64,000 bases of DNA, from NCBI RefSeq assembly GCF_002095395.1, contig NZ_MJEI01000092.1, forward strand, positions 35,939 through 99,938. The letters run 5' to 3'. Position numbers and translations under genes: made by a program. Each line of letters begins with the position of its first letter. Position 1 is the first letter of the stretch. Under the pieces are notes generated by a model. That model worked only from the letters and a program-made list of their open reading frames with translations. It was not told the origin of the DNA and searched no databases. Of this stretch, positions 9,872 through 19,069 are shown in pieces. This DNA is from Williamsia sp. 1135 (GTDB taxonomy: Bacteria > Actinomycetota > Actinomycetes > Mycobacteriales > Mycobacteriaceae).

Positions 9872-11884
9872 TCAGTTCGCCTGCAACACCAGTGGTGGGG
9901 TGGGCTCAGCCGAGAGTGGTACCTGCTCGCGCTGCAGCATCCACGACGCGATGGTCTGGAACAGCGGTGCCGCGCTTTGTCCACCGCTGCCGTCGCTGCT
10001 CCGCGAGGGATTGTCGAGCATGATGCCGATCACGTAGCGCGGGTTGTCGGCGGGCGCGATGCCGGCGAAGGTGATGTTGTAACTCGATTGCGAGTAGCAG
10101 CCACAGTCAGGGTCGACCTGCTGGGCGGTTCCGGTCTTGCCGCTGATCTGGTAACCGGGTACCCCGGCCTTCGACCCCGTGCCCATCTGCACACCCATCG
10201 GGTCGTTCTGGATCACCGCGCGGAACATGTCGCGCACCGTCTTGGCGGTCTGTGGGCTGACCACGCGCACCCCGTCGGGCGGTGCGAGTTCACCTTCTTG
10301 ACCATCGCCGTTGATGGACTTGATGATTCGCGGTTCGACGCGAACACCGTCGTTGGCGATCGCCTGATACATCGCGGTCATCTGCAGCAACGTCATCGTC
10401 AGGCCCTGCCCGATCGGCAGGTTGGCGAACGTACCGCCGGACCACTGACTGCGGGCCGGTACGACTCCGGCGCTCTCCGCCGGTAGCCCGACATTGGCAC
10501 GCTGGCCGAGTCCGAATCGTTTGACCATGTCGGCGAATCGGTCTTCACCGACTTTGTCTGCCAGCATCAGGGTCCCGACGTTCGAGGACTTACCGAAGAT
10601 GCCGGTGGTGGTGTACGGCTCGACCCCATGCGCCCAGGCGTCTTTCACGGTGACGTCAGACATGTCGATGCTGCCCGGCACCTGATGAACCTGATCGGCG
10701 GTGGTGACCCCGTACTCGATCGCGGCTGCCGCGGTGATGATCTTGTTCACCGAACCGGGCTCGAAAGGCGATGTGACGGGCAGGTCACCGAGTTGTGCAT
10801 CACCCTGCTCGTCAAGGGGTTTGGCGGGATTGAAGGTGCCGTCGTTGGCCATGGCGAGAACTTCGCCGGTCTTCACGTCGAGAACCACCGCAGAGGCGTT
10901 CTCGGCCTTGGACAATTCCTTGGCACGCTGCACCTGGTTCTGCACGTACCACTGGACATCGGAATCGATGGTGAGTTCCACGGTGCCACCGTCGACCGAT
11001 GGATGCAGGTTGCGTGAACTGCCGGGAATCACCGCGCCGTCGGAACCGCGGTCGTAGGTCCGCGAGCCATCGGTACCCGAAAGCACGGAATCCATGGATG
11101 ATTCGAGTCCGATCAGGCCATTGCCGTCGAAGTCGACGTCGCCGACGATGTTGGCGGCCAACGGACCACCGGGGTAGAGGCGGATGTCCTGCCGTTCGGA
11201 CCCGACCTCCGGGAACTCGTCGATGATCTTGTTCGCGGCCTCCGGGCTGACGGCACGGGCGAGGTACACGAAGCTCTCGTTGCTCTGTAGCAGTTCCCGC
11301 AGGGACGACTCCTCGAACTCACCCCCGAGCTCGGCACTGATCCCCGCTGCGATCTGACTGATCCTGGTCGACACGTCCGGCAGGGCAGAGTTCTTTGTGT
11401 GGGCATCCTCGATCTCCTTGCGCACCTTCACCGGCTGGAAGGTCAGCGCGCGGGCATCGTCGGTATACGCGATCGCCTTGCCGTTGCGATCTTCGATCGC
11501 GCCGCGTTTGGCGGGTAGGACCTCGGTCACCGCGCGTTGGCTCGCGGCCTCTGCCGACAGTCCCGGCGCATCCACGATCTGGAGCATCACCATCTTGATG
11601 GCGACCACCGCCACGACGAGCAGGATCAGCGCGGTGGCAAAGCGATGCCGCACGAGGAACTGCCGCCCCGCCTTGACCGCTTCTCCCCGACCATGCACCG
11701 AACCGCCCACCGGAAAACCGCTACGAACACCGTTCGATCGCGGTGCACCACTGGGATTTTCGGTGGCGCGGGCCGAGGCGCCGCCATTTCCCTGCCTGCC
11801 TCGAGGCCTCCGCGATGGTCCCATACGTTCGCGTCCGGCGGCGGGACGGACGGTGCGTCGTTCGCCACGGGTCGGCCGGGTCAT
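9872..11884 (-). CDS. ftsI: Septal peptidoglycan transpeptidase FtsI (PBP3/PbpB)
   Basis: Class B penicillin-binding protein that cross-links septal peptidoglycan with FtsW. It is about 670 residues from the ATG at 11884; a GTG at 11893 is an alternative. A basic cytoplasmic region (~1-75) precedes one transmembrane helix (FATALILLVVAVVAIKMVML). The pedestal domain follows, then the transpeptidase domain with the three active-site motifs SVNK (SxxK), SSN and KTGT. It sits between the FtsL-like gene and murE, as in mycobacteria. Confidence 0.96.
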   Translation of the reverse strand: MTRPTRGERRTVRPAAGRERMGPSRRPRGRQGNGGASARATENPSGAPRSNGVRSGFPVGGSVHGRGEAVKAGRQFLVRHRFATALILLVVAVVAIKMVMLQIVDAPGLSAEAASQRAVTEVLPAKRGAIEDRNGKAIAYTDDARALTFQPVKVRKEIEDAHTKNSALPDVSTRISQIAAGISAELGGEFEESSLRELLQSNESFVYLARAVSPEAANKIIDEFPEVGSERQDIRLYPGGPLAANIVGDVDFDGNGLIGLESSMDSVLSGTDGSRTYDRGSDGAVIPGSSRNLHPSVDGGTVELTIDSDVQWYVQNQVQRAKELSKAENASAVVLDVKTGEVLAMANDGTFNPAKPLDEQGDAQLGDLPVTSPFEPGSVNKIITAAAAIEYGVTTADQVHQVPGSIDMSDVTVKDAWAHGVEPYTTTGIFGKSSNVGTLMLADKVGEDRFADMVKRFGLGQRANVGLPAESAGVVPARSQWSGGTFANLPIGQGLTMTLLQMTAMYQAIANDGVRVEPRIIKSINGDGQEGELAPPDGVRVVSPQTAKTVRDMFRAVIQNDPMGVQMGTGSKAGVPGYQISGKTGTAQQVDPDCGCYSQSSYNITFAGIAPADNPRYVIGIMLDNPSRSSDGSGGQSAAPLFQTIASWMLQREQVPLSAEPTPPLVLQAN

Positions 11885-11967
11885 CGGCCACACCCTTTGC
11901 GCTCAGCGCACCGGATACCTGCGCTCCTCGCACATACGGACTTCATGGTTACCAATTCTCCGGTGCG

Positions 11968-12792
11968 CTAACGTGTTTGACCCGAATTTGAGCCCGGCGC
12001 GCCGCCAGTTGATGGCAGAACATTCGAAAAGGTCGGTGGCGCTGCCGGATTTGCCGGAGTCTGTCCATCAGGAGCCGACTGCACTGGGGCCGCGGGATTC
12101 GGCGTCGCGGCCTCCGGCGTGGTGCCGGCTCCGATCGGCGTGCCCTGAGCACCCGGCGTCGGCGTGGTGCTCGGGCGCCCCGAGGTGGTCGGAGTTCGCG
12201 GCGTCGCAGCGGGTGCATCATTCATCGACGGCGCCTTGGGTCCATCAGCCGGCTTGACCTCGCCGACCACGAACGATTTCCCATCGGGACCCACCACGAG
12301 CCGGGCCTTGTCATTTCCCGGGATCATCCCCAGTGCCCCCGCCTTGTCGGAGAGTTCTGGGGCCGAATCCCCGGATTCGTAGGCCTTTTTCAGTGCGTCA
12401 CGACGATCGGACAACTGCTCGTTCTGCTCACGCACGACACCGAGTTGATAGGAGTCCTGGGCGGACTTGGTCGACAGCCACAGGGTGAGCGCCAGACCGG
12501 CGAGGAGCAACGCCACCACCACGACCACGAACGGTACCCGTTTCGCGGCGCGCAACGGCGCAAACGTGACACCCACGACGGAGCGCGGATTCGCCTTTTC
12601 CTTCTCGACCGGAACCGAACGGACCCGCGCGCCGCGTGCCGAGCGCTCGGAAACCGTTTCGCCCCCAAGACGTTTGCGGCGCTTGTCGAGCGCACGCTGG
12701 GCCGCCGCCGAGCGCACCCTGGTGCCGTCCGCCTTCCGTGCCGCCGGGGCCCTGCGCTCGCGAGTACTCGCCTGATTGTCGGTGATGGTCAC
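11968..12792 (-). CDS. FtsL-like division membrane protein (Rv2164c-type)
   Basis: A 274-residue bitopic protein at the ftsL position between rsmH and ftsI. The cytoplasmic N-terminus (~1-85) is very basic. One transmembrane helix lies at about 86-106, then a short coiled-coil-like stretch (~115-140) and the phrase [14 protein letters not shown], typical of actinobacterial FtsL-like proteins. The last ~90 residues are rich in Pro, Ala and Thr. It probably works with FtsQ and FtsB in the divisome. The assignment rests on topology and synteny; overall sequence conservation in this family is low. Its ATG overlaps the rsmH stop. Confidence 0.82.
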   Translation of the reverse strand: MTITDNQASTRERRAPAARKADGTRVRSAAAQRALDKRRKRLGGETVSERSARGARVRSVPVEKEKANPRSVVGVTFAPLRAAKRVPFVVVVVALLLAGLALTLWLSTKSAQDSYQLGVVREQNEQLSDRRDALKKAYESGDSAPELSDKAGALGMIPGNDKARLVVGPDGKSFVVGEVKPADGPKAPSMNDAPAATPRTPTTSGRPSTTPTPGAQGTPIGAGTTPEAATPNPAAPVQSAPDGQTPANPAAPPTFSNVLPSTGGAPGSNSGQTR

Positions 12793-13826
12793 TGATTCCT
12801 CCTGGCGATCCGTTCGACAGCCCGCACCCGGACGGACGCCGATCGTGGGTTGAGCTCGATTTCTGTGTCAGGTGCGCGCTCGGCGCCACGGGTCAGAAGC
12901 GTGAATTCCGGTGCGGTACCAGGCAAGTCGACGGGCAGGCCAGGCGGCGTGGTCGACGTCGTACGCGCGGTGAACTCCCGTTTGACGATGCGGTCCTCTA
13001 GCGACTGATACGACATGATCGCGAGCCGACCACCCACGGCCAGTGAATCGAGCGCGGCGGGCAGAGCCGCACGCAATGACGTCAGCTCGCCGTTGACCTC
13101 GATTCGCAACGCTTGAAAGGTGCGTTTGGCCGGGTGTCCACCCGTTCGCCGCGTCGCGGCCGGTATCGACCGGTACAGCAACTCGACCAGGCGGGCGCTT
13201 GTCGTGAACGGTTCGACCTCACGCTCGCGCAGTACGGCAGACGCAATCTTCCCGGCGAATCGTTCATCGCCGTATTCCGATAGAACACGGGCAAGTTCAC
13301 CGTGCGAGTAAGTGTTGAGCACGTCTGCCGCGGTCAGCGGATCGTCGGCGTTCATCCGCATGTCGAGCGGGGCGTCGACAGAATATGCGAATCCGCGGTC
13401 GGCCTGATCGAGTTGCATTGACGATACGCCGAGGTCGAAGAGCCCTGCGTCATAGGCGGCCACGTCGGCCCGCCGAAGCGCTTCGACGATGTCGTCGTAT
13501 CGCAGGTGCACGAACGTGATCCGCTTACCGAAAGATGCAAGACGTTCCTGGGCGAGCGCAAGTGCGTTCTCGTCACGATCGATCCCGATGATCGATACTT
13601 CGGGAAAAGTTCGAGCGACCAATTCAGTGTGCCCACCGGCTCCGAGCGTTCCGTCGACATACACCGCACCACGACCGTGCTCGTCGTATCGGGTGATCGC
13701 GGGGGCCAGCAGCTCTGTCATTCGCTCTGCCATCACCGGGACGTGTCCGAATACGTTCTCGGCGTGATCCACGATGCTGGGCCCCTTCGCGTGTGTCTGG
13801 TTACAAAAAGAGGTCGGCAACATCAT
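12789..13826 (-). CDS. rsmH: 16S rRNA (cytosine(1402)-N4)-methyltransferase RsmH (MraW)
   Basis: SAM-dependent methyltransferase that modifies C1402 of 16S rRNA. It is 345 residues from the ATG at 13826. A GTG at 13772 ([14 protein letters not shown]) with AAGGGG upstream is an equally plausible start, because family members usually begin close to the HVPVM motif. The SAM-binding motif [13 protein letters not shown] and the [16 protein letters not shown] and [15 protein letters not shown] stretches are characteristic. It is the second gene of the dcw operon, after mraZ. Confidence 0.96.
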   Translation of the reverse strand: MMLPTSFCNQTHAKGPSIVDHAENVFGHVPVMAERMTELLAPAITRYDEHGRGAVYVDGTLGAGGHTELVARTFPEVSIIGIDRDENALALAQERLASFGKRITFVHLRYDDIVEALRRADVAAYDAGLFDLGVSSMQLDQADRGFAYSVDAPLDMRMNADDPLTAADVLNTYSHGELARVLSEYGDERFAGKIASAVLREREVEPFTTSARLVELLYRSIPAATRRTGGHPAKRTFQALRIEVNGELTSLRAALPAALDSLAVGGRLAIMSYQSLEDRIVKREFTARTTSTTPPGLPVDLPGTAPEFTLLTRGAERAPDTEIELNPRSASVRVRAVERIARRNQ

Positions 13827-13953
13827 TCACACCGCCGGTGCGGCGACCCGCGGATGAGTCCTGGTCCCTGCCCGACCGAACCTGGCGCTGGGGAAGTGCG
13901 TCAGGGTCGGATCGGGCAGAGGCCTCGATTCACCCACGTGAGTCCGCTTGGCG

Positions 13954-14403
13954 TTACGGCCCTTCGACCGCATCCAGCGCGTCGAAGCCCACGCTCGAGA
14001 AGTTCTCCTCGTGCTCGTCCTGGTAGTCGCGCCACGTCTGCGCGTCCCAGATCTCCAGGTGGCTCATGTTTCCAATCACCACACACTCTTTGGCCAGACC
14101 CGCATAGCGACGATGGTCCAGTGCCAGACTTATCCGGCCTTGCCCATCGGGCCTCTGCTCGTCTGTGCCCGAACTCAACTGACGCTGGAATGCGCGGGCC
14201 GCCGGATCGTTCTTCGGCGAACTGAGCACCTTTCGCGCCAACTCGTAGAAGTCATCCCGCAGATACACCGCGAGGCTGCGATCTTGACCTTTTGTGATCA
14301 TCACGCCTCCCGCTAACGCATCTCGGAACTTGGCGGGCAACGTCAGCCGCCCCTTGTCATCGAGCTTGGGCGTGTAGGTGCCGAAAAACATAGCGTCAGC
14401 CAT
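13954..14403 (-). CDS. mraZ: Transcriptional regulator MraZ
   Basis: First gene of the dcw operon; a DNA-binding protein that represses its own operon in other bacteria. It is 149 residues from the ATG at 14403, which has a strong GGAGGTG five bases upstream. The frame is open further upstream but those codons fall in the untranslated leader. Two SpoVT/AbrB-like MraZ domains are visible, one at [14 protein letters not shown] and one at [17 protein letters not shown] 127-base gap without a gene separates it from rsmH. Confidence 0.96.
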   Translation of the reverse strand: MADAMFFGTYTPKLDDKGRLTLPAKFRDALAGGVMITKGQDRSLAVYLRDDFYELARKVLSSPKNDPAARAFQRQLSSGTDEQRPDGQGRISLALDHRRYAGLAKECVVIGNMSHLEIWDAQTWRDYQDEHEENFSSVGFDALDAVEGP

Positions 14404-14445
14404 GTCGACACCTCCAACCCAGTTGACTGGAAGATTCCGGGCTCT

Positions 14446-14492
14446 CCCACCAACAAGCACCACCATACCCCACAACTCTCCACTTTCCACCC
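14446..14492 (-). promoter_or_regulatory. Candidate MraZ operator (G-rich repeats) upstream of mraZ
   Basis: Reading the minus strand, this leader holds a run of TGGA/TGGG/TGGT elements, two of them spaced 10 bases apart, ending about 45 bases before the mraZ ATG. In other bacteria MraZ binds three or four TGGG-type direct repeats upstream of its own gene. The match here is by eye and imperfect. The rest of 14404-14711 shows no gene; it should contain the dcw promoter and leader. Confidence 0.45.
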
Positions 14493-14711
14493 CCTTCTTG
14501 GCTGATTTTCAATGAGCCGCCCCATCTATGCAGGCAGAGGGAGTAATGACTGGTGGGGCAGCATTCCTGCGGAAGCGCGTTTCGGGCCGCTCTGGACCGT
14601 GCACGGGTGCACCATGGGTCACTGCAACCACAGAAGCGGCACGTCGGCCAAAAAGTGGGCGAGAGTGGGGAACGCGGGGGTGAACGGGACCTCAGAGGGT
14701 CAAGACACAAA

Positions 14712-14745
14712 AAAACCGCGTATCGCACATGCGATACGCGGTTTT
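14712..14745 (-). terminator. Rho-independent terminator after the DUF3040 gene
   Basis: A perfect 15-bp inverted repeat (arms 14712-14726 and 14731-14745) with a 4-base loop. On the minus strand it is followed by a run of seven T. It lies just past the stop of the minus-strand gene ending at 14765 and should insulate the dcw promoter region from it. This is the clearest intrinsic terminator in the first part of the window. Confidence 0.88.
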
Positions 14746-14764
14746 GAAGATCTCGAGCCCTGGA

Positions 14765-15169
14765 CTACTCCTCTTCGAACCTGCGGTTGAACCGCTCTTC
14801 CATTCGCTCGGAGAACTTACGGCCCTGGCGCGGCTCACGACCAGACCTACGGGAGGTCGACCCCGCCGCGGCAGCACCGTTCGCCGGACCGCTTCGTGAA
14901 CCCCACAAAGCCATCAGACCGGCGCCGAACATCACCAGGAATCCGACGAGACTGATGATGGGGAAACCACCGATCATCACGTCTACGACCAACCCTCCGA
15001 TGAGAAGGACCAGACCAACTATGAACAAGACCGCCGCTTGCAGGCGACGACGAGCAGTGGAGCCGCCGAAGCGACGCGATCGGACGTTGGACGCAAACTT
15101 GGGGTCTTCTGCGTACAGAGCGTTCTCGATCTGTTCGAGCATGCGCTGCTCGTGCTCTGAGAGTGGCAC
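14765..15169 (-). CDS. DUF3040 membrane protein (Rv2169c-like)
   Basis: A 134-residue membrane protein of unknown function conserved in Actinobacteria. It begins with the family hallmark MPLSEHEQRMLEQIE and a DPKFAS stretch. Two transmembrane helices lie at about 45-65 and 70-90. The tail is rich in Arg and Glu and cytoplasmic. It stands alone on the minus strand between mraZ and a HEPN-type gene, matching the place of Rv2169c in M. tuberculosis. No function can be assigned. Confidence 0.88.
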   Translation of the reverse strand: MPLSEHEQRMLEQIENALYAEDPKFASNVRSRRFGGSTARRRLQAAVLFIVGLVLLIGGLVVDVMIGGFPIISLVGFLVMFGAGLMALWGSRSGPANGAAAAGSTSRRSGREPRQGRKFSERMEERFNRRFEEE

Positions 15170-15229
15170 CCGCCCCCTCCTTCAGCACGTGGTTTCCGTA
15201 GAGCTCGCGGGGGACGATTCCGGTTGCCC

Positions 15230-15249
15230 GGGCCCACTGCGGTGGGCCC
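15230..15249 (-). terminator. Short GC-rich hairpin, possible terminator after the HEPN gene
   Basis: An 8-bp perfect inverted repeat (gggcccac / gtgggccc) with a 4-base loop between the stop of the gene ending at 15341 and the start of the DUF3040 gene. There is no T tract, so it could be a weak terminator or a leader hairpin. Confidence 0.35.
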
Positions 15250-15340
15250 ACTTGAAATGATACGAGGTGTTGGAAGTCCCGACCACCATTCCCCGCCACA
15301 AGTTCGTCAAGATTGGTCCATCTGAGCGAAATTCCCGCGT

Positions 15341-15823
15341 TCAGGCCGCTCCGGCGGGCATTTTCGACGACTTACCCTGCTCGCGTCGCACGATTTCGGT
15401 TTCGACGGCGTGCAGGAACTCGTCGACGCGGGGTCGCAATGATGCGATCTGGTCCTCCGAGACCGCGCGGAGCCCGACCTCGGCGTCCGCACGAAGGCGC
15501 GACAGACCTGCGAAGTAGGTGGCCCAGTCCGTCATTTCCGGAACCGCCTGCGGCAACCGGGACCAGGCGCTGCGGGAGCCGCGCCGGCGCGTCGGCCGCT
15601 CGGTCACGGCGAGCACCGCACCGGCCGCCCTGAGCGCCGACTGATAAAGCGCACTGAACTCTTCGGTGGGATCGGTCACAACATCGGATTCACGAAGCCG
15701 GGACTCGGCCCGGACCAGCAGGTCCCGTGCCGAGATGATCTGGGCCGGATCTGGAGGCGGGTTCGATTTCAGGCTGCGCGCAGCAGCGGCCCCTCGTGAC
15801 GGATGCGAGATTGTCGTCGACAT
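15341..15823 (-). CDS. SAV_6107-type HEPN domain protein
   Basis: A 160-residue helical protein from the ATG at 15823, which has AAGGATC upstream; an ATG at 15847 gives eight more residues. The sequence resembles the actinobacterial SAV_6107 HEPN family: an N-terminal helix ending in ARDLLVRAESRLRESD, a central FSALYQSALRAAGAVLAV and a C-terminal helix ending in FLHAVETEIVRREQGK. HEPN proteins are often nucleic-acid-associated or toxin-like, but this family has no known role and no toxin partner is visible. It is divergent from the GNAT gene at 16031. Confidence 0.78.
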   Translation of the reverse strand: MSTTISHPSRGAAAARSLKSNPPPDPAQIISARDLLVRAESRLRESDVVTDPTEEFSALYQSALRAAGAVLAVTERPTRRRGSRSAWSRLPQAVPEMTDWATYFAGLSRLRADAEVGLRAVSEDQIASLRPRVDEFLHAVETEIVRREQGKSSKMPAGAA

Positions 15824-16030
15824 CTGTTGTGATCCTTCCGTCGGCATCTTGTCCGTGTGGGTCCGGTCCGGTGGCCCACGCTTCCCTCGTCGACCACCGG
15901 ACCGCCCTCACGTCGTGCGGGCAACGATGTGGCTCGGCCTTTGCGGAGGTTGAAGCCTCGAACACCCGTTCGACATATTCAATATACCTACGACGGCGAC
16001 AACCCTCAAGCGAAGAAGGCGGAAACTTCT

Positions 16031-16609
16031 GTGCCCATCCGGCTCGTGGACCTTTCGGCCCAAGACGCTCGGACGTGGTTACCCGATGCCTTGACGGTTT
16101 ACGTGACCGCGATGAACTATCCGGAGGGCACCGAGGTGCAGCGCGCTCCCCTGTGGCAGGAGCACGTCCACCGTCCCGGCTGGCAGGCGGTCGCAGCCGT
16201 GGAGTCACCCGGCGCCGCCTCCTCGCAGGAAACCATCGTGGGGATCGCGTACGGATACCGTGGCGCAGGCGACCAGTGGTGGAACCAGCAGGTTCGCTCC
16301 GGGCTGACCCGCGCCGGTGCCGATCCGGAGCGGATCCGGTCGATCACCGACGACTATTTCGAACTGACCGAACTGCACGTGCACCCCGCCGCGCAGGGTC
16401 GGCAGATCGGTGAGGCGCTGCTGGTGCGACTGCTCGCAGACAGAACCGAACCGCAAGTCTTGCTCTCGACCCCTGAGATCAGCGAGGAGAACAACCGCGC
16501 GTGGAGGCTCTATCGTCGACTGGGGTTCGCCGATGTGTTGCGTCGCTTCACTTTCTCGGGGGACCCGCGGCCATTTGCTGTACTTGGTCGAACTCTGCCA
16601 CTGAAGTAG
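16031..16609 (+). CDS. GNAT-family N-acetyltransferase (Rv2170-like)
   Basis: A 192-residue enzyme expected to transfer acetyl from acetyl-CoA to an unknown amine. The start is the GTG at 16031; open frame upstream to 15857 does not look coding. The acetyl-CoA loop is in LTELHVHPAAQGRQIGEALL (about residues 113-132), followed by the NNRAWRLYRRLGF helix typical of GNATs. It is the first gene of a plus-strand run and lies eight bases before the crtO-like gene. The position matches Rv2170 of M. tuberculosis. Confidence 0.85.
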   Translation: MPIRLVDLSAQDARTWLPDALTVYVTAMNYPEGTEVQRAPLWQEHVHRPGWQAVAAVESPGAASSQETIVGIAYGYRGAGDQWWNQQVRSGLTRAGADPERIRSITDDYFELTELHVHPAAQGRQIGEALLVRLLADRTEPQVLLSTPEISEENNRAWRLYRRLGFADVLRRFTFSGDPRPFAVLGRTLPLK

Positions 16610-16617
16610 GAGCATCA

Positions 16618-18213
16618 ATGATCGACACCGTCGTCATCGGAGCGGGCCACAACGGTCTTGTTGCCGCCGCATATCTGGCCGCCGCGGGACAACGGGTCGT
16701 GGTGGTCGAACGCGACAGCATCCCCGGTGGCGCCGTGTCGACCGTCGAGAGGTTCCCCGGATACCGGGTGGATCGTGGATCATCGGCGCACCTGATGATC
16801 CGGCACACGCCGATCCTCGAGGAACTGGCACTGGCCGATCACGGTCTCCGCTACATCGATTGCGACCCATGGGCATTCAGCCCGGGCAGTGACACCCACG
16901 AGCCGATCATCTTCTACAAAGACCTCGATCGCACTTGCGCGTCCATCGAGAATGCCTGCGGCGCACCCGACGCCGAGGCCTACCGCGCGTTCGTGGCCGT
17001 CTGGTCCGAGCGGTCGGCCGCGATGATGTCGGCATTCACCTCCTCGCCCTCCCCCATCGCGCTCGGAAGAGCATTCTGGGGCCTGCAGGGCCGCATACCC
17101 GGCAAAGGGGCCTCGTCCGGCCTCGGACTGTCCCAGGAGTTCCTGATGTCGGGCGACTCCTTGCTGGACTATTGGTTCGAGTCCGAGCAGCTCAAGGCGG
17201 CCCTCGCCTGGTTCGGCGCCCAGTCGGGACCGCCGATGAACGAGCCCGGGACCGCCCCCATGGTCGGTTTCGCGGCCGCGATGCACACCATCCCACCCGG
17301 CCGCGCGATCGGTGGCAGCGGCGCTCTGACCGAAGCCCTGGTCCGCAAGCTCGAGTCGGACGGAGGCGAGGTACGCCTCTCCGCCGCCGCGACGGCTCTG
17401 GAAAAGCGCGGCGACGACTGGCTGGTGCGGTGTGAGGACGGCAGCGAACAGCGAGCCCGCTCGGTCGTGAGTGCCTGCCACATCCTCACCACCCTGAAGC
17501 TCCTGCGGGCCGGCGGTTTTGATTCCGCAACCGCCGATCGCTGGGCGGCACAGATCCGGGTCGGAAACGGGATCGGGATGGCGGTACGCCTCGGCGGCAC
17601 CGCTCTGCCCAGCTATCGCGGTATCGGCGATGACGCCGGAGTCCACTCCGCACTCGGGCTCCTGGTGACGGACCGGGGGCAACTCGCCCGGGCGTACGCC
17701 GACGCCTCTGCGGGCGACCTCCCGAATCGGCCCGCCCTGGTGGCGATGAGCTACTCCGCGATCGACCCGACCCTGACGCCTGCCGGGCACCACTCGACGA
17801 GCCTGTGGGCGCAGTGGCACCCGTACCGCCTGTCCGGGGGTCGCAGCTGGAGCGACCTCGCCGCCGAGGCCGCGGCCGGCATCGTCGCGGAACTCGACCG
17901 GCACGCTCCGGGGTTCTCCGATTCCATCGAGCACACCCGGATCCAGACCCCGGCCGATCTCGAGACCGAACTCGGTCTCACCGGAGGCAACATCATGCAC
18001 GTGGAGATGTCGCTGGATCAGATGATGATCTGGCGCCCCCATCCGGAAATGGCCCAGCACCGCATCCCCGGTGCCCCCGGCCTCGTGCTCGCGGGCGCCT
18101 CCACCCATCCCGGCGGCGGGGTCTGCGGAGCGAACGGCCGGATTGCCGCCACCGCAGTACTGTCCGACCGGCGATCGACACTGGCCAAGATCACCCGCGG
18201 CAGATGGAAATGA
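16618..18213 (+). CDS. crtO: CrtO-like carotenoid ketolase / phytoene-desaturase-family oxidoreductase
   Basis: FAD-dependent oxidoreductase of 531 residues, from the ATG at 16618 with AGGAG six bases upstream. The N-terminal dinucleotide-binding motif VIGAGHNGLVAAAYLAAAG and the C-terminal MSLDQMMIWRPHPEM and GASTHPGGGVCGANGR stretches resemble CrtO-type beta-carotene ketolases of cyanobacteria and Rhodococcus, which are about this length. Its stop overlaps the start of a CruF-like gene, so the two are coupled. In the CrtO role it would add the C-4 keto group to a beta-ionone ring. A plain desaturase role cannot be excluded from sequence alone. Confidence 0.75.
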   Translation: MIDTVVIGAGHNGLVAAAYLAAAGQRVVVVERDSIPGGAVSTVERFPGYRVDRGSSAHLMIRHTPILEELALADHGLRYIDCDPWAFSPGSDTHEPIIFYKDLDRTCASIENACGAPDAEAYRAFVAVWSERSAAMMSAFTSSPSPIALGRAFWGLQGRIPGKGASSGLGLSQEFLMSGDSLLDYWFESEQLKAALAWFGAQSGPPMNEPGTAPMVGFAAAMHTIPPGRAIGGSGALTEALVRKLESDGGEVRLSAAATALEKRGDDWLVRCEDGSEQRARSVVSACHILTTLKLLRAGGFDSATADRWAAQIRVGNGIGMAVRLGGTALPSYRGIGDDAGVHSALGLLVTDRGQLARAYADASAGDLPNRPALVAMSYSAIDPTLTPAGHHSTSLWAQWHPYRLSGGRSWSDLAAEAAAGIVAELDRHAPGFSDSIEHTRIQTPADLETELGLTGGNIMHVEMSLDQMMIWRPHPEMAQHRIPGAPGLVLAGASTHPGGGVCGANGRIAATAVLSDRRSTLAKITRGRWK

Positions 18214-19013
18214 CCTCGACCGACACCCGATTCGGAATATCTGCTGCGCTCTTGGCGGTCTCGATAACGGCGCAGATCGTGTACCCCCTCGTGGAGGGTT
18301 CATCCCGGGACCGGGTGACGATCGTCGTCGTCGTCGCGTCCGCGGCGGCGATGGTGTTCCATGCCTTGGCCCGCCTCGGCACGCTACGAACCGTGGCGGT
18401 GGTGGCCGCAACTGCGGGCGTCGGCTGGAGCGCTGAGATCATCGGTACCGCAACGTCTTTCCCCTTCGGCGCGTACGAGTACGCCACGGGCCGAATCGGC
18501 CCGTCGATCGCCGACGTACCCATCGTCATCGGCCTGGCCTGGACGGCCGGCGGTTATTGCATCTGGTGGATCAGCTCATTCATCACGACGGCACCGTGGC
18601 TCCGGATCCCGCTCGCGGCCGCGGGAATGGTCGGCTGGGACCTGTATCTAGATCCGCAGATGGTCAGCGCGGGCTTGTGGACCTGGGAGATCAGGGAGGC
18701 CGGCCTGCCGGGGATCGAGCAGATCCCCATCACGAACTTCCTCGGTTGGGCCGGCGTCGCCGCAGTGATGTTCACGCTCCTGTCGTTCATCGACCGGCAG
18801 CCGATCGTCGTCACCTGGCGCTCGGCGATCACCCCCATCGGCTGGTTCACCTGGACCTGGCTCGGATCGGCATTGGCCTTTCTCGTCTTCCTCGACGATC
18901 CGGAGTTGCCCGCCGCGGTCCCCTACGGGCTGATCGGAATGGGCATCGTCGGTGTACCCGCCGCGATCTGCCTGTTCGGCACGGTCGGCAGGAGGCGGCC
19001 GACCTCGGCTTGA
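18210..19013 (+). CDS. cruF: CruF-like carotenoid 1',2'-hydratase (integral membrane)
   Basis: A 267-residue membrane protein with seven or eight helices. It starts at the ATG overlapping the crtO-like stop (ATGA); an ATG two codons upstream is also possible. Motifs such as AEIIGTATSFPFGAYEY and GWDLYLDPQMV match the CruF / bisanhydrobacterioruberin-hydratase family, which hydrates the psi end of monocyclic carotenes. In cyanobacteria CruF is followed in the pathway by the glycosyltransferase CruG, and a CruG-like gene lies nearby at 19861. Confidence 0.8.
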   Translation: MTSTDTRFGISAALLAVSITAQIVYPLVEGSSRDRVTIVVVVASAAAMVFHALARLGTLRTVAVVAATAGVGWSAEIIGTATSFPFGAYEYATGRIGPSIADVPIVIGLAWTAGGYCIWWISSFITTAPWLRIPLAAAGMVGWDLYLDPQMVSAGLWTWEIREAGLPGIEQIPITNFLGWAGVAAVMFTLLSFIDRQPIVVTWRSAITPIGWFTWTWLGSALAFLVFLDDPELPAAVPYGLIGMGIVGVPAAICLFGTVGRRRPTSA

Positions 19014-19069
19014 CCGCACGAGGGCGCGCCCTTGCCACGGCGGCCCAGCACTAATGGCACGATAGCTGC

